Below are positions 17,032 through 27,593 of a stretch of DNA of 64,000 bases, in pieces (within the stretch, counting starts at the first letter, position 1; each line of letters starts with the position of its first letter). Origin of the DNA: Gluconacetobacter takamatsuzukensis (GTDB lineage: Bacteria; Pseudomonadota; Alphaproteobacteria; Acetobacterales; Acetobacteraceae). The DNA is taken from positions 186,001 to 250,000 of the forward strand of contig NZ_JABEQK010000002.1 of assembly GCF_014174275.1 (NCBI RefSeq), given 5' to 3'. The notes beneath the pieces are model-generated. The model saw nothing but the letters and a program-made list of their open reading frames with translations. It did not search any database and was not told the DNA's origin. The translations under genes and the position numbers were made by a program.

Positions 17032-18162
17032 TCAGATATAATGCTCCGCCAGCGGCGCGAAGCCGTTGAACCGGGTGGAGCAATAGGTCGAGACATAGGC
17101 CCCGGTCGACAGAAGCTCGATCCGGTCGCCCGATTCCAGGTCCAGCGGCAGGGCGTAGGGCGCCTTTTCGTACATGATGTCCGCGCCGTCGCAGGTCGGG
17201 CCGGCAATCGCCACCCGGCCGGAGGGCCCGCCATCATGCGGCGTGCGGATGCCGTAGCGGATCGACTCGCCCTCGGTCTCGGCCAGGCCGCCGAAACGGC
17301 CGATATCCAGATACACCCAGCGCGTGTCGTCCTTCAGCCCGCGACGCGTCACCAGCACGACCTCCGACGACACCACGCCGGCATCGCCGACGATGAAGCG
17401 CCCGGGCTCGACGATCATTTCCGGCAGGTCGTTGCCGAAATGCTCGGTCATCGCATGGCTGATCGCCAGCGCGAACCGGTCGATCTCGGGCACGTCCTCG
17501 CGGTAGCGGATCGGGAAGCCGCCGCCCAGATTGACCATGCGCAGGTTCAGCCCGGCCGCGGCCAGGTCGGTGAACAGCATGCCCACCCGCGCGATGGCGG
17601 CTTCGTACGCATCGGTCGTCGTCTGCTGGCTGCCGACATGGAACGACAGGCCGTACGGGTCCAGCCCCAGTTCGCGGGCGCGCAGCATCAGGTCGCGCGC
17701 GCTGTCCAGCGTGGTGCCGAACTTGCGCGACAGCGGCCACTCCGCACCCTCGTTCTCGACGATCAGGCGGCAATAGACGCGCGACCCCGGCGCATGACGG
17801 GCCAGCTTCTCCAGTTCCTCGATGCAGTCGAAGGCATACATCGTCACACCGGCCGCATGGGCGCTGGCAATCGCCGACACCTTCTTGACGGTGTTGCCGA
17901 ACGAGATGTCCTGCGCCTGCGCCCCGGCATCGAGGCACATGCGGATCTCTTCCCACGACGCGGCGTCGAAGGCCGAGCCGAGCGACACCAGCCGGCGCAG
18001 AATCGCTTCCGCCGGATTGGCTTTCACGGCATAATAGATGCGCGCCAGCGGCAGCACATGGTGCAGCGACCGATAGCGCGCCTCGACGCGGTCGACATCG
18101 ACGACGAGGCAGGGCGTGGCCGGAGCATGCTCGGCCAGAAAATGGGCGATTTTGGGAGTCAT
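17032..18162 (-). CDS. Ornithine/diaminopimelate-type (group IV) decarboxylase, probable ornithine decarboxylase
   Basis: PLP enzyme predicted to make putrescine from ornithine (possibly lysine to cadaverine). The 376-aa product has the PLP lysine K47 in YYAVKANP, the phosphate-binding GGGFP, EPGRF, and a C-terminal GPTCDGAD with the catalytic Cys (~324). This is the short alanine-racemase-fold (eukaryotic-like) class rather than DAP decarboxylase, from overall length and the FDAASWEEI region. ATG 18162 is chosen; GAAGGGA lies about ten bases upstream, and TTG 18171 is an in-frame alternative. Probably a single-gene unit, since a strong terminator follows and YihY is divergent. Confidence 0.9.
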   Translation of the reverse strand: MTPKIAHFLAEHAPATPCLVVDVDRVEARYRSLHHVLPLARIYYAVKANPAEAILRRLVSLGSAFDAASWEEIRMCLDAGAQAQDISFGNTVKKVSAIASAHAAGVTMYAFDCIEELEKLARHAPGSRVYCRLIVENEGAEWPLSRKFGTTLDSARDLMLRARELGLDPYGLSFHVGSQQTTTDAYEAAIARVGMLFTDLAAAGLNLRMVNLGGGFPIRYREDVPEIDRFALAISHAMTEHFGNDLPEMIVEPGRFIVGDAGVVSSEVVLVTRRGLKDDTRWVYLDIGRFGGLAETEGESIRYGIRTPHDGGPSGRVAIAGPTCDGADIMYEKAPYALPLDLESGDRIELLSTGAYVSTYCSTRFNGFAPLAEHYI

Positions 18163-18408
18163 CGCACCCAAATCCCTTCTGTGAAATCCATCCGGGACTT
18201 GAGCCGGACAGGTGTTGCGAAACGGTCTAACGGACCAGCGACCAGAACCGGGCCCCGAAGGGCCCCCAATTGCCAGAACGCTTGACGTCGTTGCGTAACC
18301 TCAGAGGGCCAGTGGCACGTGCGTTGTTGCGTGGAGAGCGCATATGGGGGCAAAGCACCCGGGGCGCAACAGAAAAATCGTCCCCAACGCATGTTTTTTC
18401 GTTAGGTA

Positions 18409-19407
18409 GTGCAAACCCGCCGGGCGATGGCCGCCCACCCTGGGGCGCCCGTCGCCCCACACCCGACCGACGGAGCCAGCTTGATCGCCCTGCATCCCGA
18501 AAAACCCGAGCATCTTGCCCAGGCGGCCCTCGACCCGTGGCAACTCTGGCGCCCGGTCCTGCGCCGCATCCTGCGCAACCTGACCTCGGACCAGATCACC
18601 CTGGCCGCGGCAGGCTGCGCGTTCTACGCGACGCTGTCCCTGTTCCCCGCCATCAGCACCCTGATCTCGATCTACGGCCTGGTGCTGGACCCGGACACGG
18701 TGGAACCGCAGCTGGACCTGCTGCGCCACCTGCTGCCGCCCTCGGCCTTCACCCTGATCGGCGAGCGCATCCACACGCTGGCGGCCGAGCCCCATTCGTC
18801 GCTGACGCTCAACCTGATCATCTCGACCACCATCGCGCTGTGGTCGGCCTCGGCCGCCACCCGCTCGATCATCGCCGCCGTCAACATCGCCTACGGCACG
18901 ACCGAGACACGGGGCTTCATCCGCTTCCAGATGGTGGCGCTGGGCATGACCCTGTGCGCGATCTGCGGCGCGGTGCTCACGCTCGCGGTCATGGTGGCGC
19001 TGCCGGTGATGATCAATTTCATCCCCGGCCGCCTCGGCCTGGCGCCGCCGCCCTGGTCGATCGAACTGCTGGTGCAGATGGGCGGCCCGATGCTGCTGCT
19101 GCTGTTCGTGCTGGTGGCCTGCACCCTGCTCTACCGGCTCGGTCCCAACCGCCCGGCCGCCCCCTGGCGCTGCGTCCTGCCCGGCTCCTGCGCGGCGACC
19201 CTGATCTGGATCGTCACCTCGGTCGGCGTGTCGTACTATATCGGCACCATCGCTCCCTACAACGCCACCTACGGCCCGCTGGGCGCGGTGGCGGCGACGA
19301 TGATGTGGTTCTTCGTGACCGCCTATGTCGTCATGCTGGGCGCGGAGCTGAACGCGGGGCTGGAAGCCGAGATGGAAGAGCAGACGCGCTCCGCCCCCCC
19401 TCCATAA
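18409..19407 (+). CDS. YihY/BrkB family inner-membrane protein
   Basis: Multi-pass membrane protein, 332 aa, of the YihY/virulence factor BrkB family (sometimes called RNase BN-like in older annotations; the true role is unknown). Family features include LTLAAAGCAFYATLSLFPA near residue 65, about six membrane segments, GPNRPAAPWRCVLPGSC (loop) and the C-terminal YNATYGPLGAVAATMMWFF. The first start is GTG 18409; ATG 18427 is an alternative giving 326 aa. Divergent from the decarboxylase gene across ~245 bp with no further gene seen. Confidence 0.9.
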   Translation: MQTRRAMAAHPGAPVAPHPTDGASLIALHPEKPEHLAQAALDPWQLWRPVLRRILRNLTSDQITLAAAGCAFYATLSLFPAISTLISIYGLVLDPDTVEPQLDLLRHLLPPSAFTLIGERIHTLAAEPHSSLTLNLIISTTIALWSASAATRSIIAAVNIAYGTTETRGFIRFQMVALGMTLCAICGAVLTLAVMVALPVMINFIPGRLGLAPPPWSIELLVQMGGPMLLLLFVLVACTLLYRLGPNRPAAPWRCVLPGSCAATLIWIVTSVGVSYYIGTIAPYNATYGPLGAVAATMMWFFVTAYVVMLGAELNAGLEAEMEEQTRSAPPP

Positions 19408-19487
19408 GCCGCCCAAGCGCGAAGAGACTGCGCCCCACGGCCGGCAACGGCCCGGGGGCCAATGCGCCCCGCAATCGGCAGTCGTTC

Positions 19488-19517
19488 AAAAGCGCCGCCG
19501 GCGGCAGCCCGGCGGCG
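19488..19517 (-). terminator. Hairpin terminator of the rlpA-like gene
   Basis: Perfect 9-bp GC stem (CGCCGCCGG 19493-19501 with CCGGCGGCG 19509-19517) followed on the minus strand by four Ts (19488-19491), about 20 bp after the rlpA stop. Confidence 0.6.
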
Positions 19518-19536
19518 GCCTCCCGTGCTTCGGTAC

Positions 19537-20193
19537 TCAGTGGCGGCGGGTGTCGGCCGCCACGCGGCGCACGGCATGCGGCCCGGCGGCGGCAATCGCA
19601 TCGGCGCTGCTGTCCGAGGCCTCGGCCTGCGCCACTTCGGTCGTCGGCGCCGTCTGGATCACGACATGGGCGGTCCCGGCGCTGAGCATCCCCAGTTGCG
19701 CCGCGGCGGCGGGCGAGAGGTCGATGATCCGGCTGCCCAGGAAGGGGCCGCGATCATTCACCGTCACCACCACCGAACGCCCGGTATCCTGCGAGCGCAC
19801 CAGCACCCGCGTCCCCATCGGCAAAGTCGGATGCGCCGCCGTCAGCGCCTTGGGGTCGAACGTCGTGCCCGACGATGTCCGGCGCCGCACCTCATGGCGG
19901 GGATGGCGCATATGGCCATACCAGCTCGCGACACCCTGCTCGGACCATCCCAGGGCCGACCGGCTGGCCACCACCAGCGTGTGCGACCGCCGCGCCAGCG
20001 CCGCGCGGACCGATGCCGCCCAGGCCGTCACGGGGCGGCCATCGGCACCCGTTGCCTGGACATCGGTCGTCGCGGCGGGCGCCGCCCGGACCGGCGCCGC
20101 ATCCCCCCCCTCCGCCCCTTCACGGGCGCAGGCGGCGGACACGAAGAAAACGAGGCAGAGCAGCGACAGCATCGCCTGCCCACCCGTTCGCAT
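19537..20193 (-). CDS. rlpA: RlpA-like septal ring/lytic transglycosylase family lipoprotein or secreted protein
   Basis: Envelope protein with the RlpA double-psi beta-barrel, in other bacteria a lytic transglycosylase acting on denuded peptidoglycan. The 218-aa product starts at ATG 20193 with a signal peptide (MLSLLCLVFFVSAACA; a Cys at the cleavage region could be lipidated). The core reads GVASWYG, LTAAHPTLPMGTRVLV and VVVTVNDRGPF with the catalytic-type Asp, then IIDLSPAAAAQLGM. No C-terminal SPOR domain is present, so the short form. The in-frame start at 20283 would add 30 residues without signal features. Confidence 0.88.
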   Translation of the reverse strand: MRTGGQAMLSLLCLVFFVSAACAREGAEGGDAAPVRAAPAATTDVQATGADGRPVTAWAASVRAALARRSHTLVVASRSALGWSEQGVASWYGHMRHPRHEVRRRTSSGTTFDPKALTAAHPTLPMGTRVLVRSQDTGRSVVVTVNDRGPFLGSRIIDLSPAAAAQLGMLSAGTAHVVIQTAPTTEVAQAEASDSSADAIAAAGPHAVRRVAADTRRH

Positions 20194-20511
20194 TCCTCGC
20201 CTTGTCCGGTGCAATTTCAACGCGCTCTCAGTCCTCTTCGGATCAGTCGGCCAGTATCGGGCGCCAATAGAGCAGTCCCGCAACCGCCGAGTCCAGTTTT
20301 TTCGCTCGCGATACCGATGCGACGGCCGGAATAGAGTCGGCGCGCCCCGGTTTTCCCGTGCCGGTTCACGTTTTCGCGGTCAATTGTGGCAAATTTCAGC
20401 CTTCATTACTGCGGCCCCTCCGCACCCCCCGCACGGGCCGGCGCAAGGGCGGCCGGGGCGGCCGCGATCATTCTCTTGGAACCGGCCGAAGGTCGTGCTA
20501 CGGCGCCTGTG
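20194..20511. other. Divergent intergenic region between rlpA and aroQ
   Basis: 318 bp holding the promoters of both flanking genes. No convincing gene, hairpin or repeat was seen. A TTGTGG/TACTGC pair with 17-bp spacing near 20388-20416 (plus) is a weak candidate promoter for the aroQ-accBC operon. Confidence 0.4.
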
Positions 20512-20970
20512 ATGATAAAGCGCCCTCTGATCGCGGTCCTGAACGGGCCCAACCTGAACATGCTCGGAATGCGCCAACCCGAAGTCTATGGTCGCGCGAC
20601 CCTGGACGACGTGGAACAGATCTGTATCCAGGCCGCCGAGCGGCTGGACGTCGCCATCGATTTCCGCCAGACCAACGGCGAGGGCGAACTGGTGTCGTGG
20701 GTGCAGGAATGCCGCAACCGCGCGCAGGGGATCGTTATCAACCCGGCCGCCTACGGCCACACCTCCATCGCCCTGCTCGACGCGCTTCTGGCCGTCGAGC
20801 TGCCGGTGATCGAGGTCCATATCTCCAACATTCACCGCCGCGAGGAATTCCGCCATCATACCTATTGCTCCCGTGCGGCCGCAGGAATCATCTGCGGTCT
20901 GGGGGTTCGTGGCTATGCCATGGCGCTTCAGGCGATGACCGACATGATTCTGGACGAGAACGATCGATGA
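20512..20970 (+). CDS. aroQ: 3-dehydroquinate dehydratase, type II
   Basis: Third step of the shikimate pathway (dehydroquinate to dehydroshikimate). The 152-aa length matches the dodecameric type II enzyme. Visible are the N-terminal IAVLNGPNLNMLGMRQPEVYG with the catalytic Tyr, FRQTNGEGELVSWVQ, INPAAYGHTSIAL and EVHISNIHRREEFRH with the catalytic His. ATG 20512 aligns with the family start; longer in-frame starts add non-homologous residues. The stop overlaps the accB ATG by 4 bp. The aroQ-accB-accC arrangement is common in proteobacteria. Confidence 0.97.
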   Translation: MIKRPLIAVLNGPNLNMLGMRQPEVYGRATLDDVEQICIQAAERLDVAIDFRQTNGEGELVSWVQECRNRAQGIVINPAAYGHTSIALLDALLAVELPVIEVHISNIHRREEFRHHTYCSRAAAGIICGLGVRGYAMALQAMTDMILDENDR

Positions 20971-21415
20971 GCCGACTGCTCGTGGACGCGGATGCCATTC
21001 GGGCATTGGCTGAAATTCTGACCGAAACCGGCCTGACCGAGATCGAGATCGCGGAGAAGGACAACCGCATCCGCGTTGCCCGCGCCGCGCCCGGCATGGT
21101 CCATGCGGTGCCCGCGGCGGCCCCGCTCGCCGCCGCCCCGGTCCCGGCCGCCTCCGCGGCGCCGGCCGACCCGGCCAAGCATCCGGGCGCCGTCACCAGC
21201 CCGATGGTCGGCGTGGCCTACCTGACGCCCGACCCCAGCGCGCCCCCCTTCGTCACCGAAGGGCAGAGCGTCACCGCCGGCCAGACCCTGATGCTGATCG
21301 AGGCGATGAAGACCTTCAACCAGATCAAGGCCCCCCGCGCCGGCACGCTGAAGAAGCTGCTGGTCGCCTCGGGCGATCCGGTCGAATTCGGCGAAGTCCT
21401 GGCCATCATAGAGTA

Positions 21416-21416
<1 letters not shown>
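20967..21416 (+). CDS. accB: Biotin carboxyl carrier protein of acetyl-CoA carboxylase
   Basis: Carries biotin between carboxylase and transferase subunits for malonyl-CoA synthesis. The 149 residues include an N-terminal helix region ([20 protein letters not shown]), an Ala/Pro-rich linker (~45-75), and the biotinyl domain with the biotinylated Lys in [17 protein letters not shown]. Overlaps aroQ at its start and accC at its stop (TAATG), so all three genes are translationally coupled. Confidence 0.98.
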
Positions 21417-22759
<1,343 letters not shown>

Positions 22760-22931
22760 AGGCCAGGGCCCTGCCCTGGACCCGGCAGGGCCCGAGGCCC
22801 TGCACCCCAATTATTTGATAACGACTGGGTTTCCAAAGGGCGGAGTTGGCCAAGGTTCCGTCGGCCGGAACGGCCGATGGAATGCCGACGGAGGGGACTG
22901 CCCTTTGGCGGGTCAAGGGCAGAGCCCTTGA
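22760..22931. repeat. GC-rich nested palindromic repeat, family R2, copy b
   Basis: Full-length R2 copy in the opposite orientation to copy a: GGGCCCTGCCC, GGCAGGGCC...GGCCCTGC, then TTTCCAAAGGGC pairing with GCCCTTTGGCGGG across CGGCCGGAACGGCCG, ending CAAGGGC-AGA-GCCCTTG. It starts right after the accC stop codon and fills most of the space before the convergent FUSC gene, where it could serve as a bidirectional terminator. Confidence 0.85.
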
Positions 22932-22941
22932 TTAAGCCCCC

Positions 22942-25182
22942 TCAACCCAAAGCCGTATCCAGATACGGGCTCGACGCGTCGAAGAACAGCCGGTTGGTAT
23001 CCAGTTCGTAGGAAATCACGTTCAGGCTGGCCAGCGCGCGGTCCATCTCCATCCGCACGCCCAGATTGGCCTCGTGCCCGGCCTCGGCCGCGATCCGCTG
23101 GCTGGCCAGCTTGGCGGCGCGGGCGGTCCGGCCGTAATGGCCGCCATAGCGGCCGCTGAACTGTTCCATGCGGCCCATCATGGCCTCGATCACCTGGCTA
23201 GCGGCAACCGGCAGCAGGTTCCGCGCCAGGATCCGGCGCAGGCGGATGATGTTCAGGCCGATGGTCATGGCCGAGAGCGTGCCTTGCAGATAGGCATCGA
23301 TCACCGGCTCCGGCGTCTCCCCGGCATTGGTCAGCAGGCGCACGAAACGGTCCACGTTCCGCTCGACCACGAAGATGGTGGTGGGCAGGCTGGGCGACCG
23401 CGCGACATGCCGCAGACCCTTCAGGATCTCGGTCCGCATCTGCCAGCGCATGGCATTGATATCGTTCGGCAAGACCAGCCGAAACGTCCACATCGCATAC
23501 CATAGCGCCAGGATCAGCGGCATGGCGGTGTTGAAGAACGTGATCTCGTCCAGCCGCCCCTGATTGTCCGGCCCCAGCAGGATGGGCAGGAACAGGTTGT
23601 ACGACACGGCGGCCAGGATGATGGTGGGATAGGCAAAGGCCAGCCCGCCCGCCAGCATCGGCAGGGTCAGGCAGAGGGACAGGATCTCGACGGTCGAGGG
23701 CGTGGCCAGCGTCCACAGCACCAGCACCGCCGACACGCCCACCGCCCACATGGCCCCGGTCAGGAAGGCCTGCGTCGCCAGCGCCGGCTTTTCCAGCGTC
23801 GAGAACAGGCTGCACACGATCGAGACGAACATCAGGAACAGCAGCCCGACCGACCAGCCGGTGGTGATCCAGATCACCCCGGCGCCGAAGATGGTGACCG
23901 AGGCCCGCAGGCTGTTGGCCCCCGCCAGCCGCCAGTCGCGGAAGGTCTTGATGCGATAGTGGAAATGGTCGTGCGGCAGGGGCCGCATGCTGGCTTCGAA
24001 CTGGGTGATCGCCCCTTCCAGGTCCTCCAGCATGGCATCGAGCGCATGATGCAGCATGCGCTGCCATTGCAGGCCCCGCGCCACGTCCTCGCCGACCGGG
24101 GCCTGGCTGTCGCTGCCCATCTCGGCCCCCAGCGAATCCGCGATCGCCTGGCGGCAGGTGGCGCGCAGTCCCGCCAGTTGCAGCAGGCTGGGCTCGATGG
24201 CACCGGCCTCCAATTGGGCGGGCAGGGCCAGCAGGAAGGTCCGCACCGATTGCGCGGTGGTGCTGAACGTGTCGCCTTCCGCATGGCCGGGCATGTGCAG
24301 CAGCGCCGACAGGTCCAGCCCGCGCGACAGCAGCACCGCCACCCGCGCCAGCGCGGCGCGGGCATGGTCGCCCTCGTGCCCGTGATGGCGGCCCATCTCG
24401 ACCTCGGCGAACTCGATCTGGTCGCTCAGCGAGGTAATGGTCGAAAATACGCCCCGCGCCCGCGTCAGGGCCAGCCCGTCGCCCCCCAGCAGGTCCGCCA
24501 GCGCGCGGGCGGCGCCGTCGATGGCGGTCAGGAAATTATGCGCCAGCCGGTCGCGCGCCCGCTCGCCCAGCCGGAACTGGAACAGCGAGGAAACCGAGCT
24601 TTCCAGCACGATGCCCAGCACGATATAGGTCGCGCGCGCCATGGCGATCTGGAAGATATGTTCCGGGTCGGCAATGCCGTCCAGCGCGATGATGGCGTAG
24701 GTAAAGCCGCTGGCCCGCATCCCGTGGATGCGATAGTTGGTCATGGTCGCGGGCCCGGGCAGCAGGGTCCCCACGAAGCAGAACAGCCCGATCCCGACCG
24801 CCAGCAGCAGGATGAACAAAAGCGGCTGCTGCGGGCACGCCGCCACCAGCGCCACGGCGAAGATCGTGCCGACGACCATGCCGAACAGATGCCACCGCGC
24901 CTTGGCGACGCTCTTGCCGCGCGTGCCCTGCGCGACCATCCACACGGTCAGGGCGGCCCATTGCGGGCTGCCCAGCTCCCACCACAGGGCGATGCCCAGC
25001 GCGATCAGCGAGGTGATCGTGGTCCGCAGCGCATAGCCGAATGTCAGCAGGTCGGGGGCGTAAAGCCAGCGCAGGCGGTCCTGCCGGCGGGGAAGCCCCG
25101 ACCAGAGCTGGGACCACAAATCGCGTAGCCGGGCCAGATCAGGGGTCAGCGACGGCTCGCGGCTCTTCATCCCGGCATCCAT
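22942..25182 (-). CDS. FUSC family (AaeB-like) inner-membrane efflux protein
   Basis: Predicted exporter of aromatic acids or other toxic small molecules (fusaric acid resistance family). The 746-aa protein has two repeats of a hydrophobic bundle: six segments after residue ~45 (YALRTTITSLIALGIALWWEL with PQWAALTVWMVAQ), a soluble middle region (~210-390), and a second bundle (~405-545, ASVTIFGAGVIWITTGWSVG). The full-length AaeB-type arrangement is preserved. It usually works with AaeA-like membrane-fusion proteins, but none is adjacent. The ATG at 25182 is used; ATG 25170 is an alternative. Confidence 0.88.
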   Translation of the reverse strand: MDAGMKSREPSLTPDLARLRDLWSQLWSGLPRRQDRLRWLYAPDLLTFGYALRTTITSLIALGIALWWELGSPQWAALTVWMVAQGTRGKSVAKARWHLFGMVVGTIFAVALVAACPQQPLLFILLLAVGIGLFCFVGTLLPGPATMTNYRIHGMRASGFTYAIIALDGIADPEHIFQIAMARATYIVLGIVLESSVSSLFQFRLGERARDRLAHNFLTAIDGAARALADLLGGDGLALTRARGVFSTITSLSDQIEFAEVEMGRHHGHEGDHARAALARVAVLLSRGLDLSALLHMPGHAEGDTFSTTAQSVRTFLLALPAQLEAGAIEPSLLQLAGLRATCRQAIADSLGAEMGSDSQAPVGEDVARGLQWQRMLHHALDAMLEDLEGAITQFEASMRPLPHDHFHYRIKTFRDWRLAGANSLRASVTIFGAGVIWITTGWSVGLLFLMFVSIVCSLFSTLEKPALATQAFLTGAMWAVGVSAVLVLWTLATPSTVEILSLCLTLPMLAGGLAFAYPTIILAAVSYNLFLPILLGPDNQGRLDEITFFNTAMPLILALWYAMWTFRLVLPNDINAMRWQMRTEILKGLRHVARSPSLPTTIFVVERNVDRFVRLLTNAGETPEPVIDAYLQGTLSAMTIGLNIIRLRRILARNLLPVAASQVIEAMMGRMEQFSGRYGGHYGRTARAAKLASQRIAAEAGHEANLGVRMEMDRALASLNVISYELDTNRLFFDASSPYLDTALG

Positions 25183-25406
25183 GCTCCTGCACCGCGCCCA
25201 CCGCCGGACGGTGGCTTCATCCCTCTATGGAAGACTGTCCGCAAAACCACCCCGCGCGGCACGCGCGCCCGGCAGGCCGGCTTTCCGGACAACCCCTTAT
25301 TAGATCACTCTTAGAACACCGCGCCATCCACGGACAGCACGGTGAACCGAATAACAGAGGTCATGAAACCGTGTTCTTCCGGCCGGCGGGGCGGCCGGGT
25401 GCATCG

Positions 25407-25955
25407 TCAATCGTCGTACGAGACCAGGGCCTTGACCGGCACGTCCAGCCGCGCCCGGCCGCCGAGCGCGCGCAGTTCCACCAGCACCGAGGCACCGACG
25501 ACATTCGCGCCGACCTTGCGCAGCAGCGCGATCGAGGCCGCGAGCGTCCCGCCCGTCGCCAGCAGGTCATCCATCACCACGACGCGCTGCCCGGGCACGA
25601 TGGCATCGGCCTGGATGTGCAGCGTGTCGCTGCCATATTCCAGCTCGTAGGAGTGCGACACCGTCGCGCCCGGCAGCTTGCCCGGCTTGCGCAGCATCAC
25701 CAGGCCGCAGCCCAGCCGGCTGGCCAGCGGGGCGGCGGTCAGGAACCCGCGCGATTCGATCGCGGCCAGCATGTCCGGCGCCCAGGGGGCCACCTCATGC
25801 GTCACCCGGCCCATCGCCACCTGCCACGCATCCGCGTTCCGCATCAGGGTGGAGATATCGTAGAACAGGATACCCGGCTTCGGAAAATCCGGAATGCCGC
25901 GAATGTGCTGCTTCAGGTCCATCGTGGCGGTCGTCATGTCCGTGTCCAAATCCAT
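25407..25955 (-). CDS. apt: Adenine phosphoribosyltransferase
   Basis: Purine salvage: adenine plus PRPP to AMP. The family N-terminus [21 protein letters not shown], the SRGF region ([15 protein letters not shown]), RKPGKLPG and the PRPP-binding loop [13 protein letters not shown] are all clear. Starts at 25955, 25937 or 25922 are possible; 25955 gives 182 aa and any of the three fits the usual ~170-185 residues. Confidence 0.95.
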   Translation of the reverse strand: MDLDTDMTTATMDLKQHIRGIPDFPKPGILFYDISTLMRNADAWQVAMGRVTHEVAPWAPDMLAAIESRGFLTAAPLASRLGCGLVMLRKPGKLPGATVSHSYELEYGSDTLHIQADAIVPGQRVVVMDDLLATGGTLAASIALLRKVGANVVGASVLVELRALGGRARLDVPVKALVSYDD

Positions 25956-25985
25956 CCCGTAATAAACCGAATTCCATGGCGAAAG

Positions 25986-26012
25986 CCGGCCCGGACGCAC
26001 CGTCCGGGCCGG
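25986..26012 (-). terminator. Strong hairpin between the MFS gene and apt
   Basis: Perfect 11-bp inverted repeat CCGGCCCGGAC / GTCCGGGCCGG with a 5-nt loop. On the minus strand it is followed by only three Ts, so it is a weak intrinsic terminator or a 3' stability hairpin for the MFS transcript. Confidence 0.5.
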
Positions 26013-26087
26013 AAAAACCGCCGTGCTGTAGCTAGCGCGCCGCCACCGTCGCCCGCAAGCCCGGCAGCGGCGTCAAGGGTGGCCGCA

Positions 26088-27416
26088 TCAATGGACCAGC
26101 GGCGCGGCGCCCGGCGCCTCTCCGTCCATGTGCACCGCGTCGGTATCGCCCACCGGGCGCGCGGGCCGCAGCAGCACCATCAGCAGCATGATGATGGCAC
26201 CCAGCAGCATCACGCCGGCCATCGGCACCGGCGTGGTGCGCGGCAGCATGCCCACCAGCGCGCCGGCGATCGCACCCAGCACATATTGCAGCGTGCCGAT
26301 GAAGGCCGAGGCACTGCCGGCCAGGCGCGGATGGTCGGCCATCGCCCCCACGGCGGCATTCGGCCCGATGATGCCGGTCGTGCCCAGCGCGACCATCATC
26401 GTCAGGATCAGCGGCACCAGCCCCAGCCCGTGCGGCACCGCGCCGCCCCGGATCGCGAAGGCCATGACGACCGACACCACCAGCATCCCCACCGTGCCCA
26501 GCACCGCGGTGCCCACCGACATGCCCAGGATACGCCCGGCATCGATCCGCCCCACCAGCACCCCGTTCAGCTGCGAAGCCCCGATCATGCAGACGGCAAA
26601 CACCCCGAACAGCATGCCGAACCCGGCGGGCGTGAAGCCGAACAGATGGATGAAGACCGACGGCGCGGCCGACAGGTAGGTAAACGACATGAAGCAGCCG
26701 AACCCGGCGATCATGGCATTGGTGATGAACCCCCGGTCGCGCGCCAGCGTCACATAGCGGCTGGCCAGCGCAAGCGGCGACAGGATGCTGCGCTCGCGCT
26801 CCGGCAGGGTCTCGGGCAGCACCCGCGCCACCAGCGCGGTACAGACCAGCCCATAGGCCGCCGAGGCCCAGAAGATCGACCGCCAGGTAGTGAAGGACAG
26901 CACGAAGCCGCCCAGCGTCGGCGCCAGCACCGGCACCACGCCCATCACCAGCACCAGCCGCGACATCAGGCGCGCGGCCTCGTTGCCGTACGAGATATCG
27001 CGCACGCAGGCACTCGGAATCACCAGGCTGGCCGAGGCCCCCAGCGACGCCAGCAGCCGAAAGCTGGAAAAGGTCCAGATATCGCCCGCCAGCGCGCAGC
27101 CGACCGAGGCCAGCGTATAGATCAGGGTGCCGATCAGCATCGGCATGCGCCGCCCGAACCGGTCCGACAACGGCCCCATCGTGATCTGCCCGACGGCAAG
27201 GCCGACGAACCAGATCGCCAGGGTCATTTCCGCCGAGCCCGCCGGGGCGTGCAGCGACGCTTCCAGCGCCGGGAAGGCGGGAAGGTAGATATCCGTCGAT
27301 ACCGGCCCCACAGCCGTCAGAAACCCGAGCAGGATGGCGATCCAGTTCATGGGCCGGGAAGCGGAGGCGGTGGCAGGGGCATCGTCGGATCTCGCGGCTA
27401 TCGCGGATGGCGCCAT
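26088..27416 (-). CDS. Bcr/CflA family MFS drug efflux transporter
   Basis: Proton-driven multidrug exporter of the DHA1 type, 12 membrane segments in 442 aa. Diagnostic stretches are GPVSTDIYLPAFPALEASL in helix 1, the A-motif GPLSDRFGRRMPMLIG and the C-motif-like VMGVVPVLAPTLGGFVL. ATG 27416 is chosen since GGAG lies 8 bases before it; an in-frame GTG at 27425 is also possible. It probably shares no transcript with apt because of the hairpin between them. Substrate is not predictable. Confidence 0.92.
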   Translation of the reverse strand: MAPSAIAARSDDAPATASASRPMNWIAILLGFLTAVGPVSTDIYLPAFPALEASLHAPAGSAEMTLAIWFVGLAVGQITMGPLSDRFGRRMPMLIGTLIYTLASVGCALAGDIWTFSSFRLLASLGASASLVIPSACVRDISYGNEAARLMSRLVLVMGVVPVLAPTLGGFVLSFTTWRSIFWASAAYGLVCTALVARVLPETLPERERSILSPLALASRYVTLARDRGFITNAMIAGFGCFMSFTYLSAAPSVFIHLFGFTPAGFGMLFGVFAVCMIGASQLNGVLVGRIDAGRILGMSVGTAVLGTVGMLVVSVVMAFAIRGGAVPHGLGLVPLILTMMVALGTTGIIGPNAAVGAMADHPRLAGSASAFIGTLQYVLGAIAGALVGMLPRTTPVPMAGVMLLGAIIMLLMVLLRPARPVGDTDAVHMDGEAPGAAPLVH

Positions 27417-27593
27417 CGGCGGCACTCCATATAGAGATCGTCGGGACCTACTATCTCAGCGTGTCACCGTTTTTCATCATATAAATACTGTAAGGCTGCA
27501 TTTCGCCTGACGCGGTGCATACGCGCAACAGCGTCGGCGACGCCGCCCCTCCCCGACATCAGGCGGGCGGAACAGGGCCGCAAGATGGCCCTT

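Noticed and set aside
18246-18266. GGGCCCCGAAGGGCCCC hairpin upstream of the ornithine decarboxylase
   Set aside because: Short GC palindrome without a T-run or other leader structure; no case for a riboswitch or terminator.
25041-27434. 797-aa open frame on the plus strand
   Set aside because: Antisense to apt and the Bcr/CflA transporter, with His/Gln/Arg-rich low-complexity translation.
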